Source: Persicobacter psychrovividus (GTDB lineage Bacteria > Bacteroidota > Bacteroidia > Cytophagales > Cyclobacteriaceae). Taken from it: a stretch of DNA of 64,000 nucleotides. Made by a program: the position numbers and the translations under genes. Below the pieces are notes generated by a model, which saw nothing but the letters and a program-made list of their open reading frames with translations, did no database searches and was not told where the DNA came from. The stretch lies in contig NZ_AP025292.1 of the NCBI RefSeq assembly GCF_036492425.1, positions 558,001-622,000 of the forward strand. The letters are read 5' to 3'. Below, one piece after another: positions 18,201 through 25,548 of this stretch (position 1 is the stretch's first letter; every line of letters begins with the position of its first letter).

Positions 18201-18642
18201 TGTGCATGATATTCTGTCGAGAATAAAAACGACTGATCAGGTGGATAAGGCGCTTTCGATGGCACGGGTTGAAGGGGAGATTGATCAGCAGGAAGAAATA
18301 ATGCTGAAAACACAGATTGACAATTTGCTCAAAGATCCTTTGGTCGCTTCTTGGTTTACAGAGCATGTTATCGTGAAAACAGAGGTGCCTGTTTTACCCA
18401 AAGATGGCAAAATGATTCGCCTTGACCGTGTAGTGCTTGATGGCGATCAAGCGACGATTATTGATTATAAAACGGGCATTCAAAAAGGACAGGATGTTAG
18501 GCAAGTGCAAAATTATATGCAGATGATGGTCGATATGGGATACCAGCAGGTAAAAGGATATTTACTTTATTTGCATGATGGAAAAACGAAAGAGGTATTC
18601 ATTAAGAGCGCATCAGATTCCAAGCAATTGCCGCTATTTTGA
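15244..18642 (+). CDS. UvrD/AddA-type ATP-dependent helicase with C-terminal nuclease
   Basis: A large (1132-residue) SF1A helicase-nuclease. Seen in order: Walker A AAAGSGKTYTLAKEY (from residue 20), NILAVTFTNKATQEMKDRM (motif Ia), TTIDSFFQ, Walker B LIDEFQDTS (about 411–419), motif III VVGDVKQSIYRWRGGD, LDTNWRS (motif IV), MTVHKSKGLEF (motif V), NILYVATTRAEEGLL (motif VI), and a C-terminal PD-(D/E)XK nuclease with MIRLDRVVLDGD, IIDYKTG and QVQNYMQMM. This matches the AddA-type Bacteroidota exonuclease used in double-strand break repair and end resection. No AddB-like partner is adjacent; the gene appears alone. Calling it addA is therefore an inference. Confidence 0.92.
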   Translation: MSVQNIYPSESDKKFKVYKAAAGSGKTYTLAKEYIGLAIKGEQAFRFSNILAVTFTNKATQEMKDRMLLFMHRIAKGEEGGMCGDIAENIGLSPEEVQKRCGRELKNILHAYSQFRVTTIDSFFQEVVRAFAKDLGLHGDARIEMDSSAVMDSVVERLVNKLGYDEELTGWMVAFAEEKLNDNERWDFRDGLKKFASSLLSEEFKVFEKPLREDVSDPEKMKRFRDEINAVVKGFEQQMDQLGNKALDIIAAAGLSIEVFPYGTFSFANYFNKVLLTSKDYKPGVRVLAACNEVQKWMKKNDPNEASISMVYATLNPVLNQLVELYRSQHSFYKICKTVRSQVYNVGLFARILEELQAYREEQNMMLISDTSDFLNRIIYGESGTEEMDFADSPIPPYIYERVGTKYEHFLIDEFQDTSLFQWKNFRPLVTNTLAEGNESLVVGDVKQSIYRWRGGDWELLLNKIYDDIDRVNDQTLDTNWRSYENIIKFNNHLFETAPAVLGDYLVNMVSGIEELPHDALEQVKHGAEDIVKAYEGATQKVSGPKQKKPIKGFAECHFLEMSKERVNEEGNFKDLVLDRLPMALERYFALGYQPKDLSFLVRTKREGQKIANRLIAYGQETNQEKLFRVVSSESLYISEASTVQLLVSCMRWINTPDDRHAIAQVVYAHVKAKDIDAEPHEAFTANVDAPIFPQALRIQRAYFMKLPLFEMAEQLLDVLELCKENTSVGNVEKAYVMGFLDAVMEFSQGEFDDLTAFLEWWDERGVTKAIRIPDTLDAMQIMTVHKSKGLEFRVVVVPFCDWEMDHSPYKAPTLWAQSELAPLNALTRVPIKYSSSLQLSPFSQEYFAEKMKINFDNLNILYVATTRAEEGLLTFSPLDGLDKKPKKGEIPRTEKVVHAGDLLRLSLQAQNDAQAWEVIEKDSVIYRSGEPQFEKHDEAVGKDEADIERMKFFDWRQNRLKISRQSEILNLDFLETEEKVNYGVLVHDILSRIKTTDQVDKALSMARVEGEIDQQEEIMLKTQIDNLLKDPLVASWFTEHVIVKTEVPVLPKDGKMIRLDRVVLDGDQATIIDYKTGIQKGQDVRQVQNYMQMMVDMGYQQVKGYLLYLHDGKTKEVFIKSASDSKQLPLF

Positions 18643-18687
18643 TCCAAAAGGTCCGGATATTTCTTGTTTTGACCTGTTTTTGATTGA

Positions 18688-18740
18688 TGACCTTCAAATA
18701 ATGTACGCTTTTTAATACATTATTTGAAGGTCATGGTTTT
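18688..18740. terminator. Bidirectional terminator
   Basis: Perfect 18-bp inverted repeat (18688–18705 and 18716–18733, core GACCTTCAAATAATG) with a 10-nt loop; a T-run follows on +. The right arm carries the stop codon of the convergent cyclo-ligase gene. Confidence 0.8.
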
Positions 18741-19312
18741 TTAGGGGTAGGGATAATAATTTGATTGGGACAAATAATTTGATCCAAAGGCTCATCGAAT
18801 GGGTTTATATCTTCAATATTTTCCACAGGAAGGAAAAGGGATAATCCTATTTTCATGATGTTGGGGTTGCACTCGTTAAGGAAGCGATCATAAAAGCCTT
18901 TTCCATATCCCACACGGTAACCCTGTTGGTCAAAAGCAAGCAGTGGAACAATCACGATATCCAGTTCCTTCGGCTGAATTTCCCGTGCCTCTTCAGTAGG
19001 CTCCAATATTCCCCATTCATTTTCCTTAAGCTGCTCTTGCTTCAGTAGGAAGTGCCGCATACTGCAATTGCTAAAATCACTTTTCGGGATGACCACCGCT
19101 ATCCCTTGCGCTTGCAGGTATTCAATAATTGGCCAGGTATCAATTTCCCGATGGCGAATGATGGGAAGGTAACAGTGTGCCTTTTTTACTTTTTCAAGAT
19201 TGATCGTCGCTTTAAACTGCGCCGTTAAACGGGTGTTGGCAATAGTGAACTCTTCTTCTGTCAGTGCTTTCCGCTTGTTTTTATAGACCGCACGCAAATT
19301 TTTTTTCAACAT
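18731..19312 (-). CDS. 5-formyltetrahydrofolate cyclo-ligase
   Basis: Converts 5-formyl-THF to 5,10-methenyl-THF with ATP, recycling folate. Seen: N-terminal KKNLRAVYKNKRKALT (basic ATP-binding segment), CYLPIIRHREIDTWPII (folate site, with the conserved E), and the family signature VPLLAFDQQGYRVGYGKGFYDRFL, then MKIGLSLF and EPLDQIICP. Length 193 is typical of this family (YgfA/MTHFS). Monocistronic; its 3' end lies in the shared terminator. Confidence 0.94.
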   Translation of the reverse strand: MLKKNLRAVYKNKRKALTEEEFTIANTRLTAQFKATINLEKVKKAHCYLPIIRHREIDTWPIIEYLQAQGIAVVIPKSDFSNCSMRHFLLKQEQLKENEWGILEPTEEAREIQPKELDIVIVPLLAFDQQGYRVGYGKGFYDRFLNECNPNIMKIGLSLFLPVENIEDINPFDEPLDQIICPNQIIIPTPKKP

Positions 19313-19415
19313 TTTTTTGAAGCTTTAAAAGCATTCAAAAAGCCTATTTTTGGGCTTTTTTCCTACTTTTTTTGCCGGATTCCCCCCATTTTTTTTTTTA
19401 GTGACTCAATCATTA

Positions 19416-19460
19416 AACTAAATAATTAGTTGTAAAACTAATTATTTAGTTATATGTTTG
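19416..19460 (+). promoter_or_regulatory. Promoter and double-dyad operator of the BlaI-type regulator
   Basis: A perfect 16-bp inverted repeat occupies 19416–19431 and 19436–19451 with a 4-nt spacer. Each arm is itself a dyad ACTAA-n4-TTAGT. A promoter TTG (19430–19432)–20 nt–TATGTTTG (19453–19460) lies across it, so a bound repressor would block the -33 element and spacer. BlaI/MecI repressors bind such paired dyads, so autoregulation by the next gene is the simplest reading. Confidence 0.8.
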
Positions 19461-19482
19461 TGTTGTTCATTAATGATTAATT

Positions 19483-19848
19483 ATGAAAGAGTTAACGAAA
19501 GCCGAAGAGCAAATAATGCAGGTGCTTTGGGAGAAGAAGGAAGCCTTTATCAAAGATATCGTTGCAGAACTTCCTGAACCGAAGCCCGCTTACAACACCG
19601 TTTCAACCATTGTTCGAATCCTGGAAAAAAAGGAAGTGGTAGGGCACCGTTCGTTTGGTCGCTCACATCAGTATTTCCCATTGTTCAGCAAAGATGAATA
19701 CCGTAAGTACAGCCTGAAAAACCTGTTGAATGGGTATTTCGGAGGTTCACTGAAAGGCTTGGTGTCGTTTTTTGCTAAGGAAAAGGATGTTGATATCAGT
19801 GAATATGAAGCCCTGCTAAAGGAGCTTGATGATGAACGCAAAGATTAA
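19483..19848 (+). CDS. BlaI/MecI/CopY family transcriptional repressor
   Basis: A 121-residue winged-helix repressor. Seen: the family start LTKAEEQIMQVLWEKKEAFIKDIVAEL, the recognition-helix region PAYNTVSTIVRILEKKEVVGH, the wing RSFGRSHQYFPLFSKDEY, and a C-terminal dimerisation helix SFFAKEKDVDISEYEALLKEL. In BlaI/MecI systems the repressor is inactivated after signalling by a membrane metalloprotease of the M56 family; exactly such a gene starts 21 nt downstream. The target is at least its own promoter (dyads at 19416–19451). No beta-lactamase gene is near, so this is probably an envelope-stress or antimicrobial-response pair rather than a resistance cassette. Confidence 0.94.
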   Translation: MKELTKAEEQIMQVLWEKKEAFIKDIVAELPEPKPAYNTVSTIVRILEKKEVVGHRSFGRSHQYFPLFSKDEYRKYSLKNLLNGYFGGSLKGLVSFFAKEKDVDISEYEALLKELDDERKD

Positions 19849-19869
19849 TCGACCAAAAACTTAACCGTT

Positions 19870-21309
19870 ATGCACACCTTGTTATCCATACATTTAACCT
19901 CCCAGTTGTTTTTATTTCTGGGTTTTACAGTCTTTTATTTTTTCATGAAAGGCCGAAAGGCAGGCCAATGGAATCGGTTGTTTTTGTTAGGTACGGCACT
20001 CGGCGCTTTGCTTTTACCATGGCTTTCCCAATTGAATTTATTCCCGAGCTCTTCGGCGCTCGAGGGCGCCTCCGCCATTATGCTTTCCCCTATCGAAATC
20101 AATACTTCCTACACGAAGGTTGTTCATCAATTTAATTTTTTGGAAAGTGCTTATATGATCGGCGCTTTGGTGCTGATGATGTTTTTTGCTTTTCGACTGG
20201 TGTATTTCATCGTGAAGCTCTCCAAAGCCAAATGGGAAAAGCGTCAGGGCATTATTTGGGTAGAAGGCGTTCGTAACCTGTCGGTTTGCTCTTATTTTAA
20301 TCTTTTGATCTGGTCTGATGACCTGAAACTTTCGGATCAGGATCGGGCAAGAATTATAGAACACGAATACGGCCATATTCGGCAATGGCATTCACTCGAT
20401 CGGCTGTTGATGGATGTTTTGTGCGTATTGTGGTGGTTTAACCCCGCTGTTTGGCTGATAAAAAATGCCCTCGAAGAGGAGCATGAATACCTCGCCGACG
20501 CTTATAGCTTAAGAAATTTTCCGGATCATACCGCCTATGCACAATTGTTAGCGCGCAAAACATTGGAGCAATTGGGTTGGAGCATAGGGCACTCTTTTTT
20601 CAATTCAAAAACATTAAAAAGAATTTCAATGATGAAAAATCCTAAAAAATTATCCCGCCTTGGACTGATGTTTTCCCTGTCCCTTGTGGCGATGTTCAGC
20701 CTTTGGGCTTGTCAGTCCAATGAAGAGGCACAACTACCAAACACTGTTACCGATGCGAAAGGAATTACTCAAAACCCTGATTTATCGGGGGAAATCTACA
20801 CGATTGTAGAAGAGCAGCCGATGTTTAACGGGGGAATGCCCGCTTTTTATAATTACATTGGAGAACACTTGAAGTACCCTGAAGAAGCCCAAAAAGTAGG
20901 CTTGGAAGGAAGGGTTTTCGTTCAGTTTGTGGTAACGAAATCAGGTGAAGTCACAGGCGTGAAGATTATCAAAGGCGTTGATCCAAAGAAGGCACTTTCA
21001 GTTAAAACGGAATTAAGCAAGATTGACCCTAATGATATTGCCTCGATGTCGGTAAATAAAACCGATGGGAAGTCGGTGGTTCACTTGACCATGAAAGACG
21101 GATCAACGAAAACAGTTGAGGGTTCTTCTTTAAAAGCGGGCAACTGGACTGATACCGACCTGCAAAAAGCGAGTGACGCTTTGAGTCTGGAGGCTAAAAA
21201 GGTCATTCAATCATCGCCAAACTGGTCGCCTGGCGTGGATAAAGGAGAGCCACAAAATGTACGGATGATCTTACCGATTAGTTTTAAGTTGGGAGAGGAA
21301 ACGAAATAA
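19870..21309 (+). CDS. M56 (BlaR1-like) membrane metalloprotease fused to TonB C-terminal domain
   Basis: Membrane sensor-protease, probably the partner of the BlaI repressor upstream. Seen: helices at about 5–26, 38–52 and 96–118, then a cytoplasmic-type zinc protease with HEYGH (His165–His169) and the third-ligand helix EEEHEYLADAY, then a further membrane helix around residues 260–278 ending SLWACQSN. After it comes a TonB_C domain: YPEEAQKVGLEGRVFVQFVVTK, interrupted after GVDP by about 60 residues (including SKIDPNDIASMSVNKTDGK), and resuming at VIQSSPNWSPG ending ILPISFKL. M56–TonB fusions are common in Bacteroidota; the inserted block resembles the SusC plug motif NPxDIxSxxVLK. Confidence 0.9.
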   Translation: MHTLLSIHLTSQLFLFLGFTVFYFFMKGRKAGQWNRLFLLGTALGALLLPWLSQLNLFPSSSALEGASAIMLSPIEINTSYTKVVHQFNFLESAYMIGALVLMMFFAFRLVYFIVKLSKAKWEKRQGIIWVEGVRNLSVCSYFNLLIWSDDLKLSDQDRARIIEHEYGHIRQWHSLDRLLMDVLCVLWWFNPAVWLIKNALEEEHEYLADAYSLRNFPDHTAYAQLLARKTLEQLGWSIGHSFFNSKTLKRISMMKNPKKLSRLGLMFSLSLVAMFSLWACQSNEEAQLPNTVTDAKGITQNPDLSGEIYTIVEEQPMFNGGMPAFYNYIGEHLKYPEEAQKVGLEGRVFVQFVVTKSGEVTGVKIIKGVDPKKALSVKTELSKIDPNDIASMSVNKTDGKSVVHLTMKDGSTKTVEGSSLKAGNWTDTDLQKASDALSLEAKKVIQSSPNWSPGVDKGEPQNVRMILPISFKLGEETK

Positions 21310-21388
21310 GCTTGTTTATTTTTCCATGGAATGAATTCCATGTCTTTTACAAAAAGCCCTTTCAGGACTTGTGTGCCGAAGGTACATA

Positions 21389-21429
21389 TTGCAATAGCTT
21401 CGGGTTTTAACCCGATGTAAGTATTGCAA
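21389..21429. repeat. Nested palindrome
   Basis: Outer arms TTGCAATA (21389–21396) and TATTGCAA (21422–21429) enclose an inner palindrome CGGGTT-TT-AACCCG (21401–21414). It has no coding context and looks like one of the REP-type elements of this genome. Confidence 0.6.
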
Positions 21430-21445
21430 AATTAACAGAAACCAA

Positions 21446-21487
21446 AAAGAACCACAAACTGACCTTTTAGTCAATATGTGGTTCTTT
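21446..21487. terminator. Hairpin after the M56 gene
   Basis: An 11-bp stem AAAGAACCACA / TGTGGTTCTTT with an inner TGAC/GTCA pair. It lies 137 nt beyond the M56 stop in the 352-nt gap before rocD and could end either gene. Another small dyad CATGGAAT/ATTCCATG (21325–21342) lies closer to the M56 stop. Confidence 0.55.
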
Positions 21488-21600
21488 ATTTATAAGCACC
21501 CAATAAAGTATTCAAGAGGGTTTTGTTGCCCGCAGATTACAGATTATTTTTTTGATGTAACAGATGCTCTTCAATAAAGGCGGTTCTGAGAAAAATAAAA

Positions 21601-21636
21601 ATCATGGTAATCCTTTTAATCAAGGTAATCATGGTC
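21601..21636 (+). repeat. Dispersed repeat, family C, copy 1
   Basis: A 36-nt unit beginning ATCATGGTAATCC and ending AGGTAATCATGGTC recurs in reverse orientation at 42936–42971 with two mismatches. The 70 nt before it (CAGATT..., T7, GATG...AACAGATG) is also similar to the flank of the other copy, so the full element may be over 100 nt. It lies between the M56 gene and rocD. Confidence 0.7.
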
Positions 21637-21660
21637 TAAAACACCTCTATCATAAAGTGA

Positions 21661-22911
21661 TTACTCCTCAATCATCGCCTCTTCAAACTCCAACACCACG
21701 CGCTCAATGATGTCGCAACACTCATTAATTTGCTCTTCGGTGATAACCAACGGAGGCGTAAAACGAATGATATTACCGTGGGTTGGCTTGGCAATCAATC
21801 CGTTTTCTTTCAGTGCCACACAAATATCCCAAGCCGTAGAACTGTCTTCGGTATCGTTGATCACCAAAGCGTTCATCAATCCACGACCGCGCACTAATTT
21901 CGCCAATTTCGATTTGCCTACCAGTTCGTTCATGCGCTGACGGAAGACCTCACCCATCGCACGGGAATTCTCTACAAGATTTTCGTCCTTGATTACCTGA
22001 AGTGCCTCAACCGTTACCACACAGGCCATCGGGTTACCGCCATAAGTTGAACCATGTTCACCTGGGTGAATCACATCCATAATGTCATCATTACAAAGCA
22101 CCAAGGAAACAGGGATCGTTCCGCCCGAGATCGCTTTACCTAAAATCAACATGTCAGGATGAACGCCTTCGTGATCGGAAGCCAGCATCGCTCCTGTACG
22201 CGCCACGCCCGTCTGGATTTCATCCATCATCAAAATCACATTGTGCTTCTTACACAAAGCCTGCGCTTCTTTCAAATAACCTTCCTGCGGTAAATAAACC
22301 CCCGCTTCTCCCTGAATCGGCTCAATCCAAAGCCCTGCAACATTCGGATTTGACAAAGCTTCTTCCAGGGCTTTAAGGTCATCGTAAGCAATCACCTGGA
22401 AACCTGGCATGAAAGGACCAAAGTTCTTGGTAGCCACCTCATCCGTCGAAGCAGAAATAATGGTGGTCGTTCGGCCGTGGAAGTTGCGCTCAACAGCCAC
22501 AATTACGGCTTCGTTGTCTGGAATATTCTTTTTCAAATAACCCCATTTTCTGACGATCTTGATCGCCGATTCATTGGCTTCGGCACCCGAATTCATGAAC
22601 AAGGCTTTATCATAGCCGAAAAATTCACATACATATTTCTCCGCAACGCCAAGCTGGTCGTTATAGAATGCTCGGGAGGTTAGGGTCAGCTTCTGCGCCT
22701 GGTCTGTCATTGCCTTGACAATCCTTGGGTGGCAGTGCCCCTGGTTTACTGCAGAATACGCAGAAAGAAAATCATAGTAGCGCTCCCCTTCGCAATCATA
22801 TACAAAGACACCTTCACCACGTGAAAGAACCACTGGCAGTGGGTGGTAGTTATGGCATCCATATTTATTTTCAAGCTCCATCGCCGCTTGGCTACTGATC
22901 TGGTGGCTCAT
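21661..22911 (-). CDS. rocD: Ornithine--oxo-acid aminotransferase
   Basis: PLP enzyme transferring the delta-amino group of ornithine to 2-oxoglutarate, giving glutamate semialdehyde, in arginine/ornithine catabolism. Seen: ENKYGCHNYHPLPVVLSRGEG, YDFLSAYSAVNQGHCHP (family-specific), FMNSGAEANESAIKIVRKWGY, NFHGRTT, the cofactor Asp in LMMDEIQTGVARTG and the Schiff-base Lys in LILGKAISGGTIPVS, then HGSTYGGNPMACVV. Length 416 is standard. Single gene. Confidence 0.96.
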   Translation of the reverse strand: MSHQISSQAAMELENKYGCHNYHPLPVVLSRGEGVFVYDCEGERYYDFLSAYSAVNQGHCHPRIVKAMTDQAQKLTLTSRAFYNDQLGVAEKYVCEFFGYDKALFMNSGAEANESAIKIVRKWGYLKKNIPDNEAVIVAVERNFHGRTTTIISASTDEVATKNFGPFMPGFQVIAYDDLKALEEALSNPNVAGLWIEPIQGEAGVYLPQEGYLKEAQALCKKHNVILMMDEIQTGVARTGAMLASDHEGVHPDMLILGKAISGGTIPVSLVLCNDDIMDVIHPGEHGSTYGGNPMACVVTVEALQVIKDENLVENSRAMGEVFRQRMNELVGKSKLAKLVRGRGLMNALVINDTEDSSTAWDICVALKENGLIAKPTHGNIIRFTPPLVITEEQINECCDIIERVVLEFEEAMIEE

Positions 22912-23743
22912 ATTGTTATCGTTTTAAGTTGTAAAAATTGTTGGGACGGTTTGATGGTTTTTGAGCAAAATGTCCCTTCTTTCCTCAAAAACGATATAAT
23001 ATAGTGATTTATTTAATGGAATGGAAAAAACAATTTTCCGCAGACCGTTAAATTCATAACAAGACGGCGGCTAACTGAATGGCCTTATATAAGGGGGGTG
23101 ATCGTCGATTGACTTCCCCAACTTTTTTCTGCCAACCGTGCTGAACAATAGGGTATAATTAAAATCATTACAGCGGACCTAAAATGGTCAGCATCTATTG
23201 GTTGGTGCTTTCTTTGAGTCTTCATTTTTTTAGCCGATGCGCAAATTACCGCAGTTTTATGGCTGATATTACAACGATGCGTTTAGCTTGATCCTCTGAA
23301 ACATGGCTCAAATTGGGGATTTGAAGTGTTTTTTGCTCAAATGTCAGCAAATTTGAAAAAAAAGTGAACAATATAGGGCTTCGCTAAAAGGAAAATTGTA
23401 ATTTTGCGCATCAATCAAAAGTGCCTCCTAAAATTATTGTCCCTGAAATAGGTATTCAGGCATAATTATCGTTAGGGGTATTATGTTGATTGTCAGCAAA
23501 TAAAAAATGGGTGTAATACCGATGAATTGTGTTCAACGCGTTTTCATCACTTACAACTATTTTGTAACTTTGCGGTCCTGCAAAATCGGATCAAGGGTTT
23601 AGGCGCCAAGCTTCCTGGTGCTTTGAGAAAAAATATCCATGCCTTTTCTCCTCTAAATTTTTGATCTTTTGGAAATTAATTCCGAATTTTGCCAACCGTT
23701 TGGTAATTAGAAATAAATTTTCGAGAGAGAATAAAATTATATC
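22912..23743. other. 832-nt non-coding gap between rocD and rpmB
   Basis: No reading frame worth calling on either strand. It contains two exact TAnnTTTG boxes on +, TAATTTTG (23399–23406) and TAACTTTG (23565–23572); the second would give the rpmB transcript a leader of about 165 nt. No clear hairpin with a T-tract was seen. The long leader could hold control of the ribosomal-protein operon, but no structure is evident by eye. Confidence 0.5.
23565..23572 (+). promoter_or_regulatory. Candidate -7 box for rpmB–rpmG–DUF4295
   Basis: TAACTTTG followed by a GCGG start region fits strong Bacteroidota promoters. No TTG lies at ideal -33 spacing. Confidence 0.45.
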
Positions 23744-23983
23744 ATGGCCAGAGTTTGTCAAATCACAGGTAAAAGACCTCAAGTAGGAAATAACGTTTCC
23801 CACTCAAACAGAAAGACGAAACGTAAGTTTCTTCCTAACCTAATGAAGAAGAGATTTTTCATTCCAGAAACAGGAGAATGGATCACGTTGAAAGTGTCTG
23901 CATCTGCAATCCGTACTATTAATAAAAATGGTATCACTGCAGTATTGAAAAAAGCAAGAGCTAACGGTAACGTGCTCGTATAA
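23744..23983 (+). CDS. rpmB: 50S ribosomal protein L28
   Basis: Structural protein of the large subunit. Seen: [33 protein letters not shown]..., the usual L28 N-terminus, and the basic tail with [17 protein letters not shown]. Length 79 is normal for Bacteroidota. It opens an operon rpmB–rpmG–DUF4295 (gaps of 55 and 2 nt). Confidence 0.97.
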   Translation: MARVCQITGKRPQVGNNVSHSNRKTKRKFLPNLMKKRFFIPETGEWITLKVSASAIRTINKNGITAVLKKARANGNVLV

Positions 23984-24038
23984 TCAACACTCTATCTTCA
24001 TAGAAGAGTAATTATTAACAATTAAAAATTATTAGAAC

Positions 24039-24221
24039 ATGGCTAAGAAAGGCAATAGAGTTCAAGTAATTTTGGAGTGTACTGAGCACAAAGAATCAGG
24101 CATGCCTGGCACTTCAAGATATATTACAACTAAGAATCGTAAGAACACTCCAGAGCGTATCGAGTTGAAAAAATACAACCCGATTCTTAAGAAATACACT
24201 GTCCACAAAGAAATTAAATAA
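24039..24221 (+). CDS. rpmG: 50S ribosomal protein L33, zinc-free type
   Basis: A 60-residue large-subunit protein: [18 protein letters not shown]...[25 protein letters not shown]. Only one Cys is present, so the two CxxC pairs of the zinc-binding form are missing; this is the zinc-independent (C-) form. The DUF4295 ATG follows 2 nt after its stop. Confidence 0.96.
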   Translation: MAKKGNRVQVILECTEHKESGMPGTSRYITTKNRKNTPERIELKKYNPILKKYTVHKEIK

Positions 24222-24223
24222 TC

Positions 24224-24373
24224 ATGGCTAAGAAAGTAGTAGCAACTTTGAAGCAAAAAGGTGGTGTAAAATACGCTAAAGTCGTTAAAACTGTAAAATC
24301 AGAAAAGACTGGAGCTTACACATTCCGTGAAGAAATCGTTACTGAGGACCTCGTTAAAGAGCGTTTGAAGTAA
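24224..24373 (+). CDS. DUF4295 small basic protein
   Basis: A 49-residue basic protein, MAKKVVATLKQKGGVKYAKVVK... ending EDLVKERLK. DUF4295 is a Bacteroidota-specific family found right after rpmG; a ribosome-associated role is likely from this fixed context but unproven. It is encoded 2 nt after rpmG, and a terminator follows 30 nt beyond its stop. Confidence 0.9.
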   Translation: MAKKVVATLKQKGGVKYAKVVKTVKSEKTGAYTFREEIVTEDLVKERLK

Positions 24374-24402
24374 TTGATTTATCAAAATATTTCAATACAA
24401 TG

Positions 24403-24433
24403 AAAGTCCCGTATTTAATATGGGACTTTTTTG
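24403..24433 (+). terminator. Terminator of the rpmB operon
   Basis: 8-bp stem AAAGTCCC / GGGACTTT, extended by a G·U and A·T pairs toward the loop, followed by six T. Confidence 0.85.
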
Positions 24434-24534
24434 TTTTATATTGCAGTAAAATACCTAAATGGGATACCGTGGGTGCATAGGGCATTGGCGTAAACCATTT
24501 GGTGTACCTCGGTAATTTAGATAATACTATTTTT

Positions 24535-25491
24535 ATGGGAATCTTCGGTTTCTTCTCAAAAGACAAAAAAGAAAAGCTCGATAAAGGGCTTGAGAAAAGT
24601 AAGGACAGCTTACTGGACAAAATCTCTAAAGCAGTTGTGGGTAAATCCACCGTGGATGAGGATGTCCTGGATGAGCTTGAAGAGATCTTGATCACTTCTG
24701 ATGTAGGCGTAGGAACGACGATTAAGGTCATTCGCCGTATTGAAGAACGAGTTGCTCGTGATAAATACGTGGGCACAGATGAATTGGACAAAATCTTGAG
24801 AGAGGAAGTTGCAGGCTTATTGGCTGAAAACCAGACGGAAGAGATGTCTGATTTTGAGATTCCTAAAGGGGCAAGTAAGCCTTATGTGATGCTGATTGTT
24901 GGGGTGAATGGCGTTGGAAAGACGACCACGATCGGTAAACTTTCGGCACAGTTCAAGAAAAAAGGATATAAAGTACTGTTAGGTGCGGCGGATACCTTCC
25001 GTGCAGCAGCAGTAGACCAGATTAAACTTTGGGGCGAGCGAACAGGCGTGCCAGTGGTTTCTCATGGGATGAATACCGACCCTTCGGCAGTGGCCTTTGA
25101 TGCGGCGAAAAAAGCGGCAGAAGAGGGGTACGATATCGTGATGATTGATACCGCAGGACGTTTGCACAACAAGGTGAATTTGATGAATGAGCTGACAAAA
25201 ATCAAGCGCGTGATTCAGAAGTTTATTCCTGAAGCACCACATGATATTATGTTGGTACTCGATGGCTCGACAGGTCAGAATGCGGTAATGCAGGCCAGAG
25301 AGTTCACCAAAGCTACACAGGTAAGTTCGTTGGCGATCACCAAATTGGATGGTACAGCCAAAGGCGGTGTGGTAGTTGGTATTTCCGATGAATTCAAAAT
25401 CCCTGTGCGCTACATTGGAGTAGGCGAGCAGGTAGATGATTTACAGGTGTTCAATAAAGAGGAATTTGTAGATTCTTTATTTAAGAAATAA
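24535..25491 (+). CDS. ftsY: Signal recognition particle receptor FtsY
   Basis: SRP receptor GTPase that docks SRP–ribosome complexes at the membrane. I start at ATG 24535 (MGIFGFFSKDKKEKL), a usual Bacteroidota FtsY start with an amphipathic N-terminus; the frame is open 12 codons further up. Seen: the N domain (EDVLDELEEILITSDVG), G1 GVNGVGKTTTIGKL, G2 DTFRAAAVDQ, G3 DTAGRLHN, G4 TKLDGTAKGG and the closing GVGEQVDDLQVFNKEEFVDSLF. Length 318 corresponds to an FtsY with almost no acidic A domain. It follows the ribosomal-protein operon behind a terminator. Confidence 0.97.
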   Translation: MGIFGFFSKDKKEKLDKGLEKSKDSLLDKISKAVVGKSTVDEDVLDELEEILITSDVGVGTTIKVIRRIEERVARDKYVGTDELDKILREEVAGLLAENQTEEMSDFEIPKGASKPYVMLIVGVNGVGKTTTIGKLSAQFKKKGYKVLLGAADTFRAAAVDQIKLWGERTGVPVVSHGMNTDPSAVAFDAAKKAAEEGYDIVMIDTAGRLHNKVNLMNELTKIKRVIQKFIPEAPHDIMLVLDGSTGQNAVMQAREFTKATQVSSLAITKLDGTAKGGVVVGISDEFKIPVRYIGVGEQVDDLQVFNKEEFVDSLFKK

Positions 25492-25511
25492 CAATCCTTC
25501 AGAAGATATTC

Positions 25512-25548
25512 AAGCCCTTTGAGCGATTATGCTGAAAGGGCTTTTTTT
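25512..25548. terminator. Terminator between ftsY and MFS gene 1
   Basis: Stem AAGCCCTTT / AAAGGGCTT, continued after a mismatch by AGC/GCT around the loop, then seven T on +. It overlaps the stop codon of the convergent MFS gene. Confidence 0.85.
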
